Shown here: piece by piece, positions 29,539 to 42,200 of the stretch
Layout: each line of letters starts with the position of its first letter
Numbering within the stretch: the stretch's first letter is position 1
NCBI RefSeq assembly: GCF_041435115.1
Contig: NZ_CP108046.1
Coordinates: forward strand, 868,001-932,000
Direction: 5' to 3'
Origin: Streptomyces sp. NBC_00289
Lineage (GTDB): Bacteria; Actinomycetota; Actinomycetes; Streptomycetales; Streptomycetaceae
DNA: 64,000 bases
Position numbers and translations under genes: made by a program
The notes under the pieces: model-generated
Told to the model about the DNA's origin: nothing
The model's input: only the letters and a program-made list of their open reading frames with translations
The model's database searches: none

Positions 29539-30170
29539 GCCTCTCGCCTCCTCACCGAGAACCGTTACGGCGTCGCTCGCTCCCGGCCGCGCCGCCATCT
29601 GCTGTTACCCGGTCGAGATTCGCAGGGCCCCCGGGGTGAGCGCCTCCGCACGCCAGGCCGAAAAGGAGCACTCCCTCTTCTCCTAGCAGAGCAGCGACCA
29701 GTGGTCAGGCCTCCATCGGCCGGCCGCCTGTCCGCTTCACGAGATGGTCCACCCCTGGTCGGACGAGCTGGGGCGGCCGCGGGCAGACGTAAAGGCAGCC
29801 GGGGCGGCGGAGGCAGTCCGAGGTGGTGAAGTCGGGTGGTATCGCGCCGGCCACTGCGGGTCCGGAGTTCCCTGTACGGCACCCCGACGCACGTACGGCA
29901 GACCAGCTCGGCCTCCCCTTGCCGTGGCGCAGGTTGTCTGCATTTGCGCTCGGAGGCCTATCGAGCCTTGCACTTTTCCTCCCGTGGGGAGCAGGCCGGG
30001 TGGGGCCCACATCCGGAGTATGGAACCGACGAAGCACCCCCCTCTACTTGGCCTTGGCTGGGGCGCGCGCCTTGGTCGCGCCGCAGCCCGCCATCTCCCA
30101 CGCACCACGCCCCCTTCGACGGCTGTCTCCCCCGCCGGGGGCTGCACAGCTACAGAGAGCAGGACGGCCC
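29539..30170. other. Intergenic stretch with no gene recognised
   Basis: About 630 bases, divergent between DUF1931 (-) and DUF2267 (+). One minus-strand frame (29705-30037) has a proline/cysteine-rich end that looks protein-like, but it has no family I know and no ribosome binding site. Both promoters must lie here. Confidence 0.4.
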
Positions 30171-30548
30171 ATGGACTACAACACCTTCCTCGACACCATC
30201 ACCCGGCGCGGCAATGTCCCCCCGGAGAAGGCGGAGCCCCTCACCCGTGCCACCCTGGAAACCCTGGCCGAGCGGCTCACCAGGGGTGAGGCGGACGACC
30301 TCGCCTCCGAACTGCCCAAGCAGCTGAAGGAGACGCTGGTCTCTCCCACTCCGGAGGCCGAACCGTTCGGACTCGACGAGTTCATCAATCGGGTGAGCAG
30401 GCGAGCGGGGGTGAGCCCGGAGGAGGCCCGTGAGGGTGTACGGGCCGAGCTGAGCACCCTGAAGAACGCGGTCAGTGATGGAGAGTTCCGCCATGTACTG
30501 TCCCAGCTGCCCCGGGACTTCGAGGCTCTGGTCGGCGCCCAGGACTAG
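30171..30548 (+). CDS. DUF2267 domain protein, third copy
   Basis: A 125-residue protein beginning MDYNTFLDTI and carrying the two DUF2267 repeats: TLETLAERLTRGEADDL with ASELPKQLKE, and GVRAELSTLKNAVSDGEFRH with LSQLPRDFEALVG. The linker GLDEFINRVSRRAGVSPEEA is also typical. It resembles the copies at 8769 and 9197, on the other side of the polysaccharide cluster. No clear ribosome binding site, though AGAGAGCAGGA lies nine bases upstream. Function unknown; stress-associated by context. Confidence 0.8.
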   Translation: MDYNTFLDTITRRGNVPPEKAEPLTRATLETLAERLTRGEADDLASELPKQLKETLVSPTPEAEPFGLDEFINRVSRRAGVSPEEAREGVRAELSTLKNAVSDGEFRHVLSQLPRDFEALVGAQD

Positions 30549-30554
30549 GAGGAG

Positions 30555-30640
30555 CTCCCGGCCCGGCATGGTCATGGTGGAGGCCATGGCCTGCGGCACA
30601 CCAGTCGTCGCCCTGCGTCGCGGCTCAGTACGGAAAACCT
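30555..30640 (+). pseudogene. Fragment of a GT4 glycosyltransferase
   Basis: The frame reads RPGMVMVEAMACGTPVVALR followed by RGSV, matching the conserved E-x7-E donor-binding segment of GT4 glycosyltransferases (PFGMVMVEALACGTPVVALRRGAVPE). Only about 28 codons remain, directly after the DUF2267 stop. Clearly a relic. Confidence 0.65.
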
Positions 30641-30655
30641 CGAGGAGCCGAGCCC

Positions 30656-30681
30656 GCCCCTCGGGCTGCGGCCCGAGGGGC
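30656..30681. terminator. Perfect stem-loop between convergent genes
   Basis: Arms GCCCCTCGGGC and GCCCGAGGGGC are perfect 11-base complements with loop TGCG. It lies between the DUF2267 gene (+) and the formaldehyde-dehydrogenase-like gene (-), so it can terminate transcription from both sides. Confidence 0.7.
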
Positions 30682-30793
30682 AGTTCGCGCGGCCGCCATT
30701 TGCGTACCGCGCGAGGCTCCTGGTGGTGCGGAACGCCTGCGCGCCCGGGAGTTCGGCGCGGTGGAGGAAGCACCCGAGTTCAGCGGCGGGGCC

Positions 30794-31969
30794 TCACGGC
30801 TTGAGGACGACCTTCTCGCAGTGGTCCTTCTTGTTCTTGAACATGTCGTAGCCGGTCGCTGCCTCGGTCAGGGGCAGCCGGTGGGTGATCACCCGGGTGG
30901 GGTCGATGCTGCCCTGCTCGATCAGACCCAGCAGCGGCTTCATGTACTTCTGCACATGGCACTGCCCGGTGCGCAGGGTCAGGGACCTGTTCATCCAGGC
31001 ACCCGCCGGGAACTTGTCGATCAGCCCGCCGTAGACACCGATGACCGACACCACGCCGCCGCTCCGGCAGGACAGGATGGCCTGGCGCAGGGCGTGCGGC
31101 CGGTCGGTCTCGGAGCGGACCGCCTGCTTGGCGCGGTCGTAGAGGTCGAGGTGGGAGGCACCGTGCGTGGCTTCCATTCCGACCGCGTCGATGCACTTGT
31201 CGGGGCCCCGGCCGCCAGTGAGTTCCAGCAGGGCCGAGCGTACGTCGACCTCCTCGAAGTCGACGGTCGCGTAGCCCTGAGCGGCGGCCATGTCGAGCCG
31301 ATAGGTCTCCTTGTCGATCGCGATGACCTTCTCCGCGCCCAGAACCCGGGCGCTGTCCATCGCGAACTGGCCGACCGGCCCGGCGCCCCAGACGGCGACG
31401 ACGTCACCCTCCTGAATGTCGCACAGCTCGGCGCCCATGTACCCGGTCGGCAGGATGTCGGACAGGAACAGCACCTGCTCGTCGCTGAGGTCCGACTCGA
31501 TTTTGAAGGCGTTGACGTCGGCGAACACCACCCGGGCGTACTCTGCCTGACCGCCGGCGAAGCCACCGGTGAGATGGGAGTAGCCGTAGATGCCGGCGGT
31601 GGGATGCCCGAAGAGCTTTTCCGAGATGCCGGAGTTGGGGTTGCTGTTCTCGCAGCACGAGTACAGCTCCGCGCGGCAGGACGCGCAGGCGCCGCAGGCG
31701 ATCGGGAAGGGCACGACGACCCGGTCGCCGACGCGCAGTTTGCCGTTGCGGATGCCGGGACCGACCTCGACGACCTCGCCCATGAACTCGTGGCCCATGA
31801 TGTCGCCCTTTTGCATGGTGGGGACGTAGCCGTCGAGCAGATGGAGGTCGGAGCCGCAGATCGCCGTCGAGGTGATTTTGACGATGGCGTCGCGGCTGTT
31901 CAGGATCGACGGTTCGGGGACGTCCCGCACTTTGACCGAGTTGCGCCCGGTCCAGCAGCTTGCCTTCAT
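30794..31969 (-). CDS. Zinc-dependent dehydrogenase, glutathione-independent formaldehyde dehydrogenase-like
   Basis: A 391-residue medium-chain dehydrogenase. Catalytic zinc ligands are seen in [13 protein letters not shown] and [10 protein letters not shown], the structural zinc site in [18 protein letters not shown], and the NAD-binding loop in [20 protein letters not shown]. The long insert around [20 protein letters not shown] and the [16 protein letters not shown] segment fit the formaldehyde dehydrogenase (FdhA)-like subgroup. Its ATG overlaps the stop of the upstream SRPBCC gene (ATGA, 31966-31969). A paralogue of identical length lies at 48400-49575. It probably detoxifies aldehydes; the exact substrate is not evident. 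Confidence 0.85.
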   Translation of the reverse strand: MKASCWTGRNSVKVRDVPEPSILNSRDAIVKITSTAICGSDLHLLDGYVPTMQKGDIMGHEFMGEVVEVGPGIRNGKLRVGDRVVVPFPIACGACASCRAELYSCCENSNPNSGISEKLFGHPTAGIYGYSHLTGGFAGGQAEYARVVFADVNAFKIESDLSDEQVLFLSDILPTGYMGAELCDIQEGDVVAVWGAGPVGQFAMDSARVLGAEKVIAIDKETYRLDMAAAQGYATVDFEEVDVRSALLELTGGRGPDKCIDAVGMEATHGASHLDLYDRAKQAVRSETDRPHALRQAILSCRSGGVVSVIGVYGGLIDKFPAGAWMNRSLTLRTGQCHVQKYMKPLLGLIEQGSIDPTRVITHRLPLTEAATGYDMFKNKKDHCEKVVLKP

Positions 31970-32904
31970 GCCGCAGCCTCCTTCAGTTCGTCCTCGGTCA
32001 GCGGTCGGGCCGGGTGCTGCGGGAATTCTCCGCGGGCGCGCTTGCCGCCGGGTGCGCCCTCCGAGCGGACGACCTCGCCGGTCTCCGCGATCTGCTTGAA
32101 GCGGCGCAGGTCGTCGTCCAGTTGCTGGTGCGGTTCCTCGCCGAAGTAGCGCGCCGCAGCCTTGCCCAGCGCCCCGCCGGGCAGGTCGTAGCGCAGGGTC
32201 ACCCGGATCTCCGTGCCGCGGTCGCCGGGGGCGGGCTCCAGGCGGACCTCGCCGGAGTTGTCGATGTCGGCGCCATCGACCGACCGCCAGGCGATCAGCC
32301 GGCCGGGGATCTGTTGCGTGGTCTCGGCGTCCCACTCGACCGTCTTGCCGAACGGCGCGCTCGCCCGCCAGCGGCTGGTGCGCGGGCCGGTGACGCGCAC
32401 CTCGTCCAAGTGCGCCATGAAGGAGGGCAGTCGCTCAAGGTCGCTCCACAGACCGTAGACCTCGTCCGGCGGTTCGGTGACGGTGGTCGTCGCGGTCAGT
32501 TGCATGGGGGCGCTCCCCCGTGTGCGGGTGACGGCCGCGTACACGTCCGTGGCCGTGATGGCGCTGACCGCGGCGGTTGCCGCGACCGTGCGGCCGAGGC
32601 CGCGGCCGTCGTGGTTCTTCAGGGCCCGCGTCAGCGATGCCAGATCGATGAGGTCGCCGCTGACACGCCCCCACAGCCACGCGGGATGCGGCCGCCCCAG
32701 CAGCCCGGCCGCCGCCGCCAGCTCACGCACTCCGACGGCGGTCGTGGCCAGACGGTTCCGGGGGGTGTCGTCCACGCCCAGTGCCCGGGCGAAGTCCGCC
32801 GGGGCCACGACCTGGGGCACTCCCAGGAGCGCACTGGTCCAGCCGAGGCCGCGCACGAGGGGATCGTGCCGTAGGCGGGAGGTGAAGCGGGTGTCTGTCT
32901 TCAT
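31966..32904 (-). CDS. SRPBCC (polyketide cyclase/START-like) protein with N-terminal membrane region
   Basis: A 312-residue protein. The first 130 residues contain hydrophobic segments ([54 protein letters not shown]), suggesting a small membrane domain. Residues about 135-285 form a START/SRPBCC fold ([52 protein letters not shown]). The ATG at 32904 has GGGGAGA upstream. It is translationally coupled to the downstream dehydrogenase. The SRPBCC pocket usually binds hydrophobic small molecules; the role here is unknown. Confidence 0.8.
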   Translation of the reverse strand: MKTDTRFTSRLRHDPLVRGLGWTSALLGVPQVVAPADFARALGVDDTPRNRLATTAVGVRELAAAAGLLGRPHPAWLWGRVSGDLIDLASLTRALKNHDGRGLGRTVAATAAVSAITATDVYAAVTRTRGSAPMQLTATTTVTEPPDEVYGLWSDLERLPSFMAHLDEVRVTGPRTSRWRASAPFGKTVEWDAETTQQIPGRLIAWRSVDGADIDNSGEVRLEPAPGDRGTEIRVTLRYDLPGGALGKAAARYFGEEPHQQLDDDLRRFKQIAETGEVVRSEGAPGGKRARGEFPQHPARPLTEDELKEAAA

Positions 32905-33192
32905 GGGTTCTCCCCACGTGCGATGAGGTGACGGGAAAGCGTCAGGCCACTCAAGTGCGGTAGCGAAGCACGCATGTCGGACAACGCCGGAGTTTCCGCG
33001 CGGTCCGTATCCAAACACGACCGGACACCTGTGTTCCACGGCTTCGGCCACCTCGTCGAGTCCCCACCGACGACTCCTGTCCCCTGGCCGCTCACCGTCG
33101 GCGTCCGGCCGCGACGGCCCCGCCCGGCGCGCCACGCAGGCAGGCGCGCCCGGCCCCGATCTCCGGCAGCATCCGCACCGCGCCTCCTCAAC

Positions 33193-34974
33193 TCAGCCGT
33201 GTCCGCCCAGCACGATCCTCCACACCCGGGTCGCCACCTGGAGGTTGAGCCGGTTCTCGACGTTCGCGAGGTCGTTGCCGCTGATGTCGCGGATGCGCTG
33301 GAGCCGGTACCGCAGTGTGCTGCGGTGAACCGCGAGGGATTCGGCGGTCTCGTCGTAGTTGCCGCCGCAGTCGAAGTACCGGGACAGGGTCTCCACCAAG
33401 GCTGTGTGGTGTTGGGCGTCGTAGTCGATGAGCTTCCCCAGCCACTCGTGGACGAACGTCTCCAGTTCCCGGTAATCGTTGCCGGGTCCCAGGATGCGGT
33501 AGAGGCCCAGCTCGTCGAAGAACGTCGTGCCGTAGCGCTCGCGGGAGTGGCGGCGCACTTCCAGGGCGCGCTGCGCCTCCTGGTAGCGGTGGGGGATGTC
33601 GTCCGGGGAGTCACACGGGGCGCTCACCCCGATCGTCCCGGACCGTGTCCCGGTCTCCCTGGCGAGCGCCTCGTACAGCGCGCGGGCGTGCGGCCGGTCG
33701 TAGACGACCAGGACCACGTGGTCGGATCGCCGGGTCAGCAGTGAGCGCATGCCCACGGCCGAGGCCGCCCGCCCCACGGTCTGCGCGAAGGAGTCGTCGG
33801 CAGTCCGGTTCGACCACTGCACCACGACGACGTAGTGGCTGCGGTGCAGGTCGTGCCCGACTGCCTCGGACCGGGCGTAGGCGCTCGCCTCGTCGGTCCC
33901 CGCCAGGAGGTCGTCGACCAGCTCGCGGCGCAGCCGGAGTTCCACTTCGGCCAGATTGCGCAGGTGCGCCAGTTCCAGGGCGAGCGACGTGGCGGCGTGT
34001 GCCAGTGCGAGCACGGTGTGCTCGTCGGCCTCGTTCCGGGCATCGACCAGGGCCAGCACGCCCAGAATCTCGCCGTGTGGGCGGACCAAAGTGATCAGCC
34101 GGTCCTTTATCCGCACCGGCCCGGCCTCCCGGGCGACGGCCTGCAGCATTTCGTCCTGGCGTCTGGGGTCCGGTTCCGGATAGGGGTCGGGGCGGCTGGG
34201 GCCGGTCCAGGACCTCAGCCGGCCGAAGCGGTCCTCCACCAGCGCGGGGAGTCCGGTGAGCCGGTGCAGTGCGCGGGTGATGGCTTCCTCGCCGCCACCC
34301 GAGGCGGCGACGTCGGCCATGAGCGCGTGAACGGCACGCTGGTACCCCAGCTCGGCCATGACGGAGATCAGCTGCCGCTGGAGGACTGTGCGTTCCTGCC
34401 TGAGCCGGTGCAGCTCCAGCGCTTCCTCGCCTTGGCGGCGGCGCGCGAAGGCGACCGACAAAGCGGCAGCGGTGTTCCGGACGAGCGTGGCGAGCAGGGA
34501 GCGCTCGGCCTCGGTGGGCTGGGAGTGGGACGTCACCACGAGGTAGCCGTGGAGCCTCTCAAGGCCGCGCAGTCCCAGGGCCCGGCCCCAGAGCTGGCCC
34601 GGTACGGTCACAGGGCCGTCGTGCCCGGCCAGTTCCCGCACCCTGTGGTCCACGGCCAAGGCGTGGCGCTGCACGTTCGTCCGGCTGGGGACCAGGCAGC
34701 CGTCCACCGTGAGGTATGCGGCCTCGGCGCTGTACGGCCCTGCGGCGGCTATGTGGTCCATGGCCAGGCGCAGGATCTCGCCCTCGTCCGGAGTGTCGAA
34801 GAGGGTGCGGGAGAGCACCGTCACGTCGTGGAGGGCATGGTCGGCCGTGGTGGTAGCGGATGGGCCGGTCTCTCTCCGCGCGGCCGTCGGAGGCCGCCCG
34901 GCTCCGTCCCGCGGAAGGCTGCCCTCCCGGTCGGAGCGGCGGCGGTACAGGTTGTGCGCCCAACTGCCGGCCAT
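33193..34974 (-). CDS. PucR-family regulator with GAF-like sensor region (stress module copy 2)
   Basis: A 593-residue paralogue of the regulator at 2761-4533, alignable over nearly its whole length: VLSRTLFDTPDEGEILRLAM at the N-terminus, PARPHGEILGVLAL-like GAF core, VEVELRLRRELVDDLLAGTD, and the C-terminal PucR HTH (SRYFDCGGNYDETAESLAVH then RSTLRYRLQRI). ATG 34974 is chosen because the leader GAGAACGGAGTGATC before it is shared with copy 1; a GTG at 34983 is also in frame. It is divergent from the decayed stress membrane gene and the dnaK operon, which it may control. Confidence 0.85.
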   Translation of the reverse strand: MAGSWAHNLYRRRSDREGSLPRDGAGRPPTAARRETGPSATTTADHALHDVTVLSRTLFDTPDEGEILRLAMDHIAAAGPYSAEAAYLTVDGCLVPSRTNVQRHALAVDHRVRELAGHDGPVTVPGQLWGRALGLRGLERLHGYLVVTSHSQPTEAERSLLATLVRNTAAALSVAFARRRQGEEALELHRLRQERTVLQRQLISVMAELGYQRAVHALMADVAASGGGEEAITRALHRLTGLPALVEDRFGRLRSWTGPSRPDPYPEPDPRRQDEMLQAVAREAGPVRIKDRLITLVRPHGEILGVLALVDARNEADEHTVLALAHAATSLALELAHLRNLAEVELRLRRELVDDLLAGTDEASAYARSEAVGHDLHRSHYVVVVQWSNRTADDSFAQTVGRAASAVGMRSLLTRRSDHVVLVVYDRPHARALYEALARETGTRSGTIGVSAPCDSPDDIPHRYQEAQRALEVRRHSRERYGTTFFDELGLYRILGPGNDYRELETFVHEWLGKLIDYDAQHHTALVETLSRYFDCGGNYDETAESLAVHRSTLRYRLQRIRDISGNDLANVENRLNLQVATRVWRIVLGGHG

Positions 34975-35186
34975 TGGGATCACTCCGTTCTCCCCACGCT
35001 TTCAGGGAGGAGAGACGCGACGGGTACCCGCTGTCAGGCCGCTCATTCGAAATGTTTGGATTCTTCGTACTCGTGGGGCGACCGGACCCGCTCGTTTCTG
35101 ACTCGCCAGGCGCAGGCGTCAAGCCACTCGGCTGGCCACCCTGGAACTTCGCAACCTCCGCGCGCACCGGCAGGAAGGACTGGGCG
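34975..35186. promoter_or_regulatory. Leader region matching that of stress module copy 1
   Basis: This spacer repeats, with substitutions, the block at 4640-4782: GGATTCTTCGTACTCGTGG, CGACCGG, TTTCTGAC and CGCCAGGCGCAGGCG, and finally GGAAGGACTGGGCGATGACC before the decayed gene. It probably contains the promoters of the PucR gene and of the dnaK operon, with shared control elements. Confidence 0.45.
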
Positions 35187-35590
35187 ATGACCGAACAGCG
35201 TCGCAGGCCGGTCGGCTGTACAAGAAATCCCCGAAGGCCGAACGCGCCGATGACGACCTTTATCACCCCGCGTTCCCCGTGGGGAGGGCAGCGATCATCG
35301 GCCGGCACGTGCACCTGGCCGAGGTGATCGGCTGGATGCACGACGGCACGGCCGCACTCCACGCAACGGCGGGAGACGGGCCACCCGTGCCTGATGAGCA
35401 GTTGTCCCGCCGTGTGGACTGGCCCGACACCTTGGCTCGGCCCTGCTCCTCGCCCTGTACGGGCTGATCTTCGGAGCGATCGCAAGCACGCTGCGGGGCG
35501 GCCACCGGGATGTCGCCTCGCTGCGCTCGATGCGGCCGAGGCGGTGCGAGGTTCGTCGTGGGCGAGGCGGTACGGCTGATCGGCACGCTG
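35187..35590 (+). pseudogene. Frameshifted copy of the stress membrane protein gene
   Basis: The sequence follows the intact gene at 4783-5310 piecewise: ATG-TEQRRR at the start, then in another frame HPAFPVGRAAIIGRHVHLAE and VIGWMHDGTAALHA (compare DQGFPVERVAIIGQDVRLVE and GRMGYGGAALHG), then [10 protein letters not shown] and [14 protein letters not shown] before an AVRL-like end. At least two frameshifts and a loss in the membrane region disrupt it. It occupies the same slot, between PucR and dnaK, as the intact gene in copy 1. Confidence 0.75.
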
Positions 35591-35677
35591 CGTACCCCCG
35601 TCGAAGGTTCCACCCATATCCGAACGAACGTGATCCGAAGAGTCGGCGCAGGCCGCCGCACCCAGGAGGAGTTACTC

Positions 35678-37588
<1,911 letters not shown>

Positions 37589-37597
37589 GGAACTGCC

Positions 37598-38212
37598 ATG
37601 CCGATCCACCCCAGGGAACCCGACCCGGTCGTGCCGGACCACACCGACCCGGCTCCGGAGGGCGCCGTACACCCTCCCCAAGGGGATCTTCCGCCCGCGG
37701 GCCCGACCGGGCCGGGGCCTGCCGCGGACGAGGAACCCGGACCCGACGCGGCCGGCGGCCCTGCTCCGTCCGAGGACGAGTACACGACCGCGATCCGGGA
37801 GCTGGAGGACCGCTGGCGGCGGGCGCTCGCCGACCTCGACAACCTGCGCAAGCGCCACGCCAGGGAACTGGAGCGGGAGCGGGCGGCCGAGCGGTCCCGT
37901 ACGGCCGCCGCCTTCCTGCCCGTCCTCGACAACCTCGAACTCGCACTGGCTCACGCGGGTGCCGACCCCGGCGCGATCGTGCAGGGCGTTCAGGCGGTCC
38001 ACGACCAGGCGGTCAACGTCGTCGAATTGCTCGGCTATCCGCGCCACGCGGAGACCGGCGTCGCCTTCGACCCCGCCCGGCACGAGGTCGTCGGCGTCGT
38101 CCAGGACCCCGATGCCACACCGGGCACGGTCGTGGAGGTGCTGCGCGCGGGCTACGGGGACGGCGAACGACAGCTCAGGCCTGCCGCCGTGACCGTCGCG
38201 AAGCGGGAGTGA
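37598..38212 (+). CDS. grpE: Nucleotide exchange factor GrpE
   Basis: A 204-residue GrpE. Residues 1-65 are a proline/acid-rich disordered arm. The coiled coil ([20 protein letters not shown], then [20 protein letters not shown]) and the C-terminal beta domain ([20 protein letters not shown], ending [11 protein letters not shown]) are complete. It starts nine bases after dnaK and ends six bases before dnaJ. It releases ADP from DnaK. Confidence 0.93.
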   Translation: MPIHPREPDPVVPDHTDPAPEGAVHPPQGDLPPAGPTGPGPAADEEPGPDAAGGPAPSEDEYTTAIRELEDRWRRALADLDNLRKRHARELERERAAERSRTAAAFLPVLDNLELALAHAGADPGAIVQGVQAVHDQAVNVVELLGYPRHAETGVAFDPARHEVVGVVQDPDATPGTVVEVLRAGYGDGERQLRPAAVTVAKRE

Positions 38213-38218
38213 GCGGCC

Positions 38219-39172
38219 ATGGCACGGGACTTCTACGAGACGCTGGGCGTGTCACGGACCGCGAGCCAGGACGAGATCCAGCAGGCATATCGCAAGCTCG
38301 CCCGCAAGTACCACCCCGACGTCAACAAGGACCCGGGTGCGGAGGAACAGTTCAAGGACCTCAACGAGGCGTACAGCGTCCTGTCGGACCCGAAGACCCG
38401 GGCCCGTTACGACCGCTTCGGCGAGGACTTCCGCCAGATCCCCGAGGACTTCGACGAACGGGTCGCGGCCGGTGCGGGCAGCGGCTTCCGCGGTCGGCGG
38501 ACGGCGGGCGCGGGCGGCCCCCGCGTCCGCTACACCACCGGCTTCGGCGACGACTTCGCAACGGAGGGCGTCAACATCGAGGATCTGTTCGGCTCGCTCT
38601 TCGGAGCAGGCGGCGCCCCCGCCGGGGTACCGGGAGCCGACCAGGAGGCCGAACTGCCGCTCACCGTCGAGGAGGCGTACCGAGGCGGCCGCCGCAGCGT
38701 CACACTGGCCGGTCCCACCGGGCAGCCGCGGCGGTACGAGGTCGACGTCCCGCCGGGCGTCACCGACGGGCAGCGCATCCGGCTGGCGGGCGAGGGCGGC
38801 CGGGGCAGTGGCGACGCCCCCGGCGGCGACCTGTACCTGCGGGTGCGTATCCAGCCCCACCCCCAATTCCGCCTCGACGGCCGCGACGTACACGTCCAGC
38901 TCCCGGTCGCCCCCTGGGAGGCGGCCCTGGGCGCGACCGTACCGGTGCCCACCCCCGGCGGTGGCACGGCCAAGGTCACGGTGCCCGCGGGTTCGTCCAG
39001 CGGCCGGCGGCTGCGGCTGCGCGGCGAGGGCATGCCGAACCCACGCGGCGCGAACGGCGACCTGTACGCCGAGCTCCGGATCATGGTGCCGCCCACCCTC
39101 GGCGACCGGGAGCGCGAACTGTTCGAGGAGCTCGCCGCCACCTCCTCGTTCGACCCCAGGAGGACGCGATGA
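38219..39172 (+). CDS. dnaJ: DnaJ/CbpA-type J-domain co-chaperone
   Basis: A 317-residue class B J-protein. The J domain (1-68) includes the HPD motif in [10 protein letters not shown] Gly-rich linker leads to two C-terminal beta domains ([60 protein letters not shown]). There is no cysteine-rich zinc domain, so it belongs to the CbpA type rather than canonical DnaJ. Its stop codon overlaps the start of the CbpM-like gene (ATGA at 39169-39172), as expected for a CbpA-CbpM pair. Confidence 0.92.
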   Translation: MARDFYETLGVSRTASQDEIQQAYRKLARKYHPDVNKDPGAEEQFKDLNEAYSVLSDPKTRARYDRFGEDFRQIPEDFDERVAAGAGSGFRGRRTAGAGGPRVRYTTGFGDDFATEGVNIEDLFGSLFGAGGAPAGVPGADQEAELPLTVEEAYRGGRRSVTLAGPTGQPRRYEVDVPPGVTDGQRIRLAGEGGRGSGDAPGGDLYLRVRIQPHPQFRLDGRDVHVQLPVAPWEAALGATVPVPTPGGGTAKVTVPAGSSSGRRLRLRGEGMPNPRGANGDLYAELRIMVPPTLGDRERELFEELAATSSFDPRRTR

Positions 39173-39576
39173 ACGACCGACCCACGGGAGCGGCAGGCGT
39201 CGGCCGGGCCGGTGTCGGCGCCCGTCCGGTACGACCGGGCGCCGACCTCACCGCCTCGACGTCCGTCCGGTACGCACTCGTGCCCGCCCCCAGACTGTCC
39301 CTGGCGACCGTGGCCCGCCGCTCGGGCCTGCATCCCGATCTCATCCGCCGGTTCGTCGCCCTCGGCCTGGTCGACGCCGAGCGCGACGCCGCGGGGCACC
39401 TGGTGTTCGGCCCCACGGCCCCAGTTGTCCTCGCCCGAATCCAGCGGCTGCGCTCAGGCCTCTGCCTCAACTACGCATCCATCGGGCTGGTAATCGACCT
39501 GCTCGACCGCATCAGCCTGCTCGAAGCCGCTCTGCGCGGCCGCGGCATGAGGAGTGAACCACCCCCATGGACATGA
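39169..39576 (+). CDS. MerR-type chaperone modulator (CbpM/HspR-like)
   Basis: A 135-residue protein. After a disordered 40-residue arm comes a MerR-like helix-turn-helix ([20 protein letters not shown], then [18 protein letters not shown]), followed by a helix ([19 protein letters not shown]) like that of CbpM. It lies between a CbpA-type dnaJ and clpB and overlaps both. Two roles are possible: a CbpM-type inhibitor of the J-protein, or an HspR-type repressor of the operon. The lack of a HAIR box (CTTGAGT-N7-ACTCAAG) nearby favours the first. Confidence 0.8.
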   Translation: MNDRPTGAAGVGRAGVGARPVRPGADLTASTSVRYALVPAPRLSLATVARRSGLHPDLIRRFVALGLVDAERDAAGHLVFGPTAPVVLARIQRLRSGLCLNYASIGLVIDLLDRISLLEAALRGRGMRSEPPPWT

Positions 39577-42200
39577 ACCGTCTCACCCAGAAGTCCCAGG
39601 AAGCCCTGCAGGAGGCCCAGAGCGCGGCCGTCGGCATGGGGCAGACCGAGGTCGACGGGGAGCATCTGCTGCTCGCCCTTCTCGATCAGGAGGACGGTCT
39701 GATCCCGCGGCTGCTGCAACAGTCGGGCAGCGAGCCGAAGGAACTGCGCGCGGCTGTGCGCGAGGAGCTCTCCCGCCGCCCGAGGGTGACCGGTCCGGGC
39801 GCGGCGCCGGGCCAGGTCTTCGTCACTCAGCGCCTCTCCCGCCTGCTCGATGCCGCCGAGCGGGAGGCCAAACGCCTCAAAGACGAGTACGTGTCCGTGG
39901 AACACCTGCTCCTGGCCCTGGCCGAGGAGGGCTCGGCGACCGCCGCCGGCCGACTGCTCAACCAGGCCGGCATCACCAGGGACTCGTTCCTGAGCGCACT
40001 CACCAAGATCCGCGGCAACCAGCGCGTGACCTCCGCCAACCCCGAAGTGGCCTACGAGGCCCTGGAAAAGTACGGCCGTGACCTGGTCACCGAGGCCAGG
40101 TCCGGCAGGCTCGACCCGGTCATCGGCCGGGACGCCGAGATCCGCCGTGTCACCCAGATCCTCAGCCGCAAGACCAAGAACAACCCCGTCCTCATCGGCG
40201 ACCCCGGCGTCGGCAAGACCGCCATCGTCGAGGGCCTCGCCCAGCGCATCGTCCGCGGCGACGTACCCGAAGGACTCCGCGACAAGGTCGTCTTCGCCCT
40301 CGACATGGGCTCCCTGGTCGCCGGCGCCAAGTACCGCGGTGAGTTCGAGGAACGCCTCAAGGCCGTGCTCAGCGAGGTCAAGGCCGCCCAAGGGCGGATC
40401 CTGCTCTTCGTCGACGAACTCCACACCGTCGTCGGGGCGGGCGCCGCCGAAGGGGCCATGGACGCGGGCAACATGCTCAAGCCGATGCTCGCCCGCGGCG
40501 AACTCCACATGATCGGCGCCACCACCCTCGACGAATACCGCAAGCACATCGAGAAGGACGCCGCCCTCGAACGCCGCTTCCAGCAAGTGCTGGTCGACGA
40601 ACCCAGCGTGGAGGACACCATCTCCATCCTGCGCGGCCTGCGCGAACGCCTGGAGGTCTTCCACGGCGTCAAGATCCAGGACACCTCCCTGGTCGCGGCG
40701 GCGACGCTCTCCCACCGCTACATCACCGACCGGTTCCTGCCCGACAAGGCCATCGACCTCGTCGACGAGGCCTGCGCCCGGCTGCGTACCGAAATCGACT
40801 CCATGCCCGCCGAACTCGACGAGATCACCCGCCGCGTCACCCGCCTGGAGATCGAGGAAGCCGCCCTCTCCAAGGAGACCGACCCCGCCAGCCAAACCCG
40901 CCTCGAAGAACTGCGCAAGGAACTGGCCGACCTGCGCGCCGAGGCCGACGCCAAGCACGCCCAGTGGGAGGCGGAACGACAGAGCATTCGCCGCGTACAG
41001 GAGCTGCGGCAGGAACTGGAGCAGGTCCGTCACGAGGCGGAGGAGGCCGAGCGCGCCTACGACCTCAACCGCGCCGCCGAACTCCGCTACGGCCGCCTCC
41101 AGGACCTCGAACGCCGGCTGGCCGCCGAGGAGGAGCAGCTGGCCTCCAGGCAGGGCCAGAACCGGCTGCTGCGGGAGGTCGTCACCGAGGAGGAGATCGC
41201 CGAGATCGTCGCCGCCTGGACCGGCATCCCCGTCAGCCGCCTCCAGGAGGGCGAACGCGAGAAACTGCTGCGCCTCGACGAGATCCTGCGCGAGCGCGTC
41301 ATCGGCCAGGACGAGGCCGTCAAGCTCGTCGCCGACGCCATCATCCGCGCCCGCTCCGGCATCCGCGACCCTCGCCGCCCCATCGGCTCGTTCATCTTCC
41401 TCGGCCCCACCGGCGTCGGGAAGACCGAGCTGGCCAAGACCCTCGCCCGGGCCCTGTTCGACTCCGAGGACAACATGGTCCGCCTCGACATGAGCGAATA
41501 CCAGGAGCGGCACACCGTCAGCCGGGTCATGGGCGCACCGCCCGGATACGTCGGCTACGAGGAAGGCGGCCAGCTCACCGAGGCCGTACGCCGCAAGCCG
41601 TACTCGGTAGTGCTGTTCGACGAGATCGAGAAGGCGCACACCGACGTCTTCAACACCCTGCTGCAGGTCCTCGACGACGGCCGCATCACCGATGCCCAGG
41701 GCCGCACCGTCGACTTCCGCAACACCGTGATCATCATGACGTCCAACATCGGCTCCGAGCACCTCCTCGACGGCGCCACCGCCGAGGGCGAGATCAAGCC
41801 CGACGCCCGGGCCCTGGTGATGGGCGAGCTGCGCGGCCACTTCCGCCCGGAGTTCCTCAACCGCGTCGACGACATCGTGCTGTTCAAGCCGCTCGGCGAG
41901 CGGCAGATCGAGCGGATCGTTGAACTGCAGTTCGACGAACTCCGCCGCCGCCTCGCCGAACGCCGCATCACCGTCGAACTCACCGACGCGGCAAGGGAGG
42001 TCATCGCCCACCAGGGCTACGACCCGGTGTACGGGGCCCGCCCGCTGCGACGCTACATCTCCCACGAGGTCGAGACACTGGTCGGACGCGCCCTGCTGCG
42101 CGGCGACGTCCAGGACGGCGCCACCGTCCGCGTCGACGCCCAGCACGGAGAACTGGTGGTCACCTACGACCAGGGCACTGGAGAAGCGAGGGCGGCATGA
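39567..42200 (+). CDS. clpB: ATP-dependent disaggregase ClpB
   Basis: An 877-residue Hsp100. The N-terminal repeat domain (residues 1-145) precedes AAA1 with Walker [14 protein letters not shown] and Walker [13 protein letters not shown] coiled-coil M domain of ClpB type spans about 400-525, rich in charged heptads ([20 protein letters not shown]). AAA2 carries Walker [14 protein letters not shown] and sensor sequences ([16 protein letters not shown]). The long M domain identifies ClpB and not ClpC/ClpA. It begins inside the previous gene (ATG 39567 or 39573) and ends in an ATGA overlap with the thioredoxin gene. It works with DnaK and Hsp20 to rescue aggregates. Confidence 0.95.
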   Translation: MDMNRLTQKSQEALQEAQSAAVGMGQTEVDGEHLLLALLDQEDGLIPRLLQQSGSEPKELRAAVREELSRRPRVTGPGAAPGQVFVTQRLSRLLDAAEREAKRLKDEYVSVEHLLLALAEEGSATAAGRLLNQAGITRDSFLSALTKIRGNQRVTSANPEVAYEALEKYGRDLVTEARSGRLDPVIGRDAEIRRVTQILSRKTKNNPVLIGDPGVGKTAIVEGLAQRIVRGDVPEGLRDKVVFALDMGSLVAGAKYRGEFEERLKAVLSEVKAAQGRILLFVDELHTVVGAGAAEGAMDAGNMLKPMLARGELHMIGATTLDEYRKHIEKDAALERRFQQVLVDEPSVEDTISILRGLRERLEVFHGVKIQDTSLVAAATLSHRYITDRFLPDKAIDLVDEACARLRTEIDSMPAELDEITRRVTRLEIEEAALSKETDPASQTRLEELRKELADLRAEADAKHAQWEAERQSIRRVQELRQELEQVRHEAEEAERAYDLNRAAELRYGRLQDLERRLAAEEEQLASRQGQNRLLREVVTEEEIAEIVAAWTGIPVSRLQEGEREKLLRLDEILRERVIGQDEAVKLVADAIIRARSGIRDPRRPIGSFIFLGPTGVGKTELAKTLARALFDSEDNMVRLDMSEYQERHTVSRVMGAPPGYVGYEEGGQLTEAVRRKPYSVVLFDEIEKAHTDVFNTLLQVLDDGRITDAQGRTVDFRNTVIIMTSNIGSEHLLDGATAEGEIKPDARALVMGELRGHFRPEFLNRVDDIVLFKPLGERQIERIVELQFDELRRRLAERRITVELTDAAREVIAHQGYDPVYGARPLRRYISHEVETLVGRALLRGDVQDGATVRVDAQHGELVVTYDQGTGEARAA

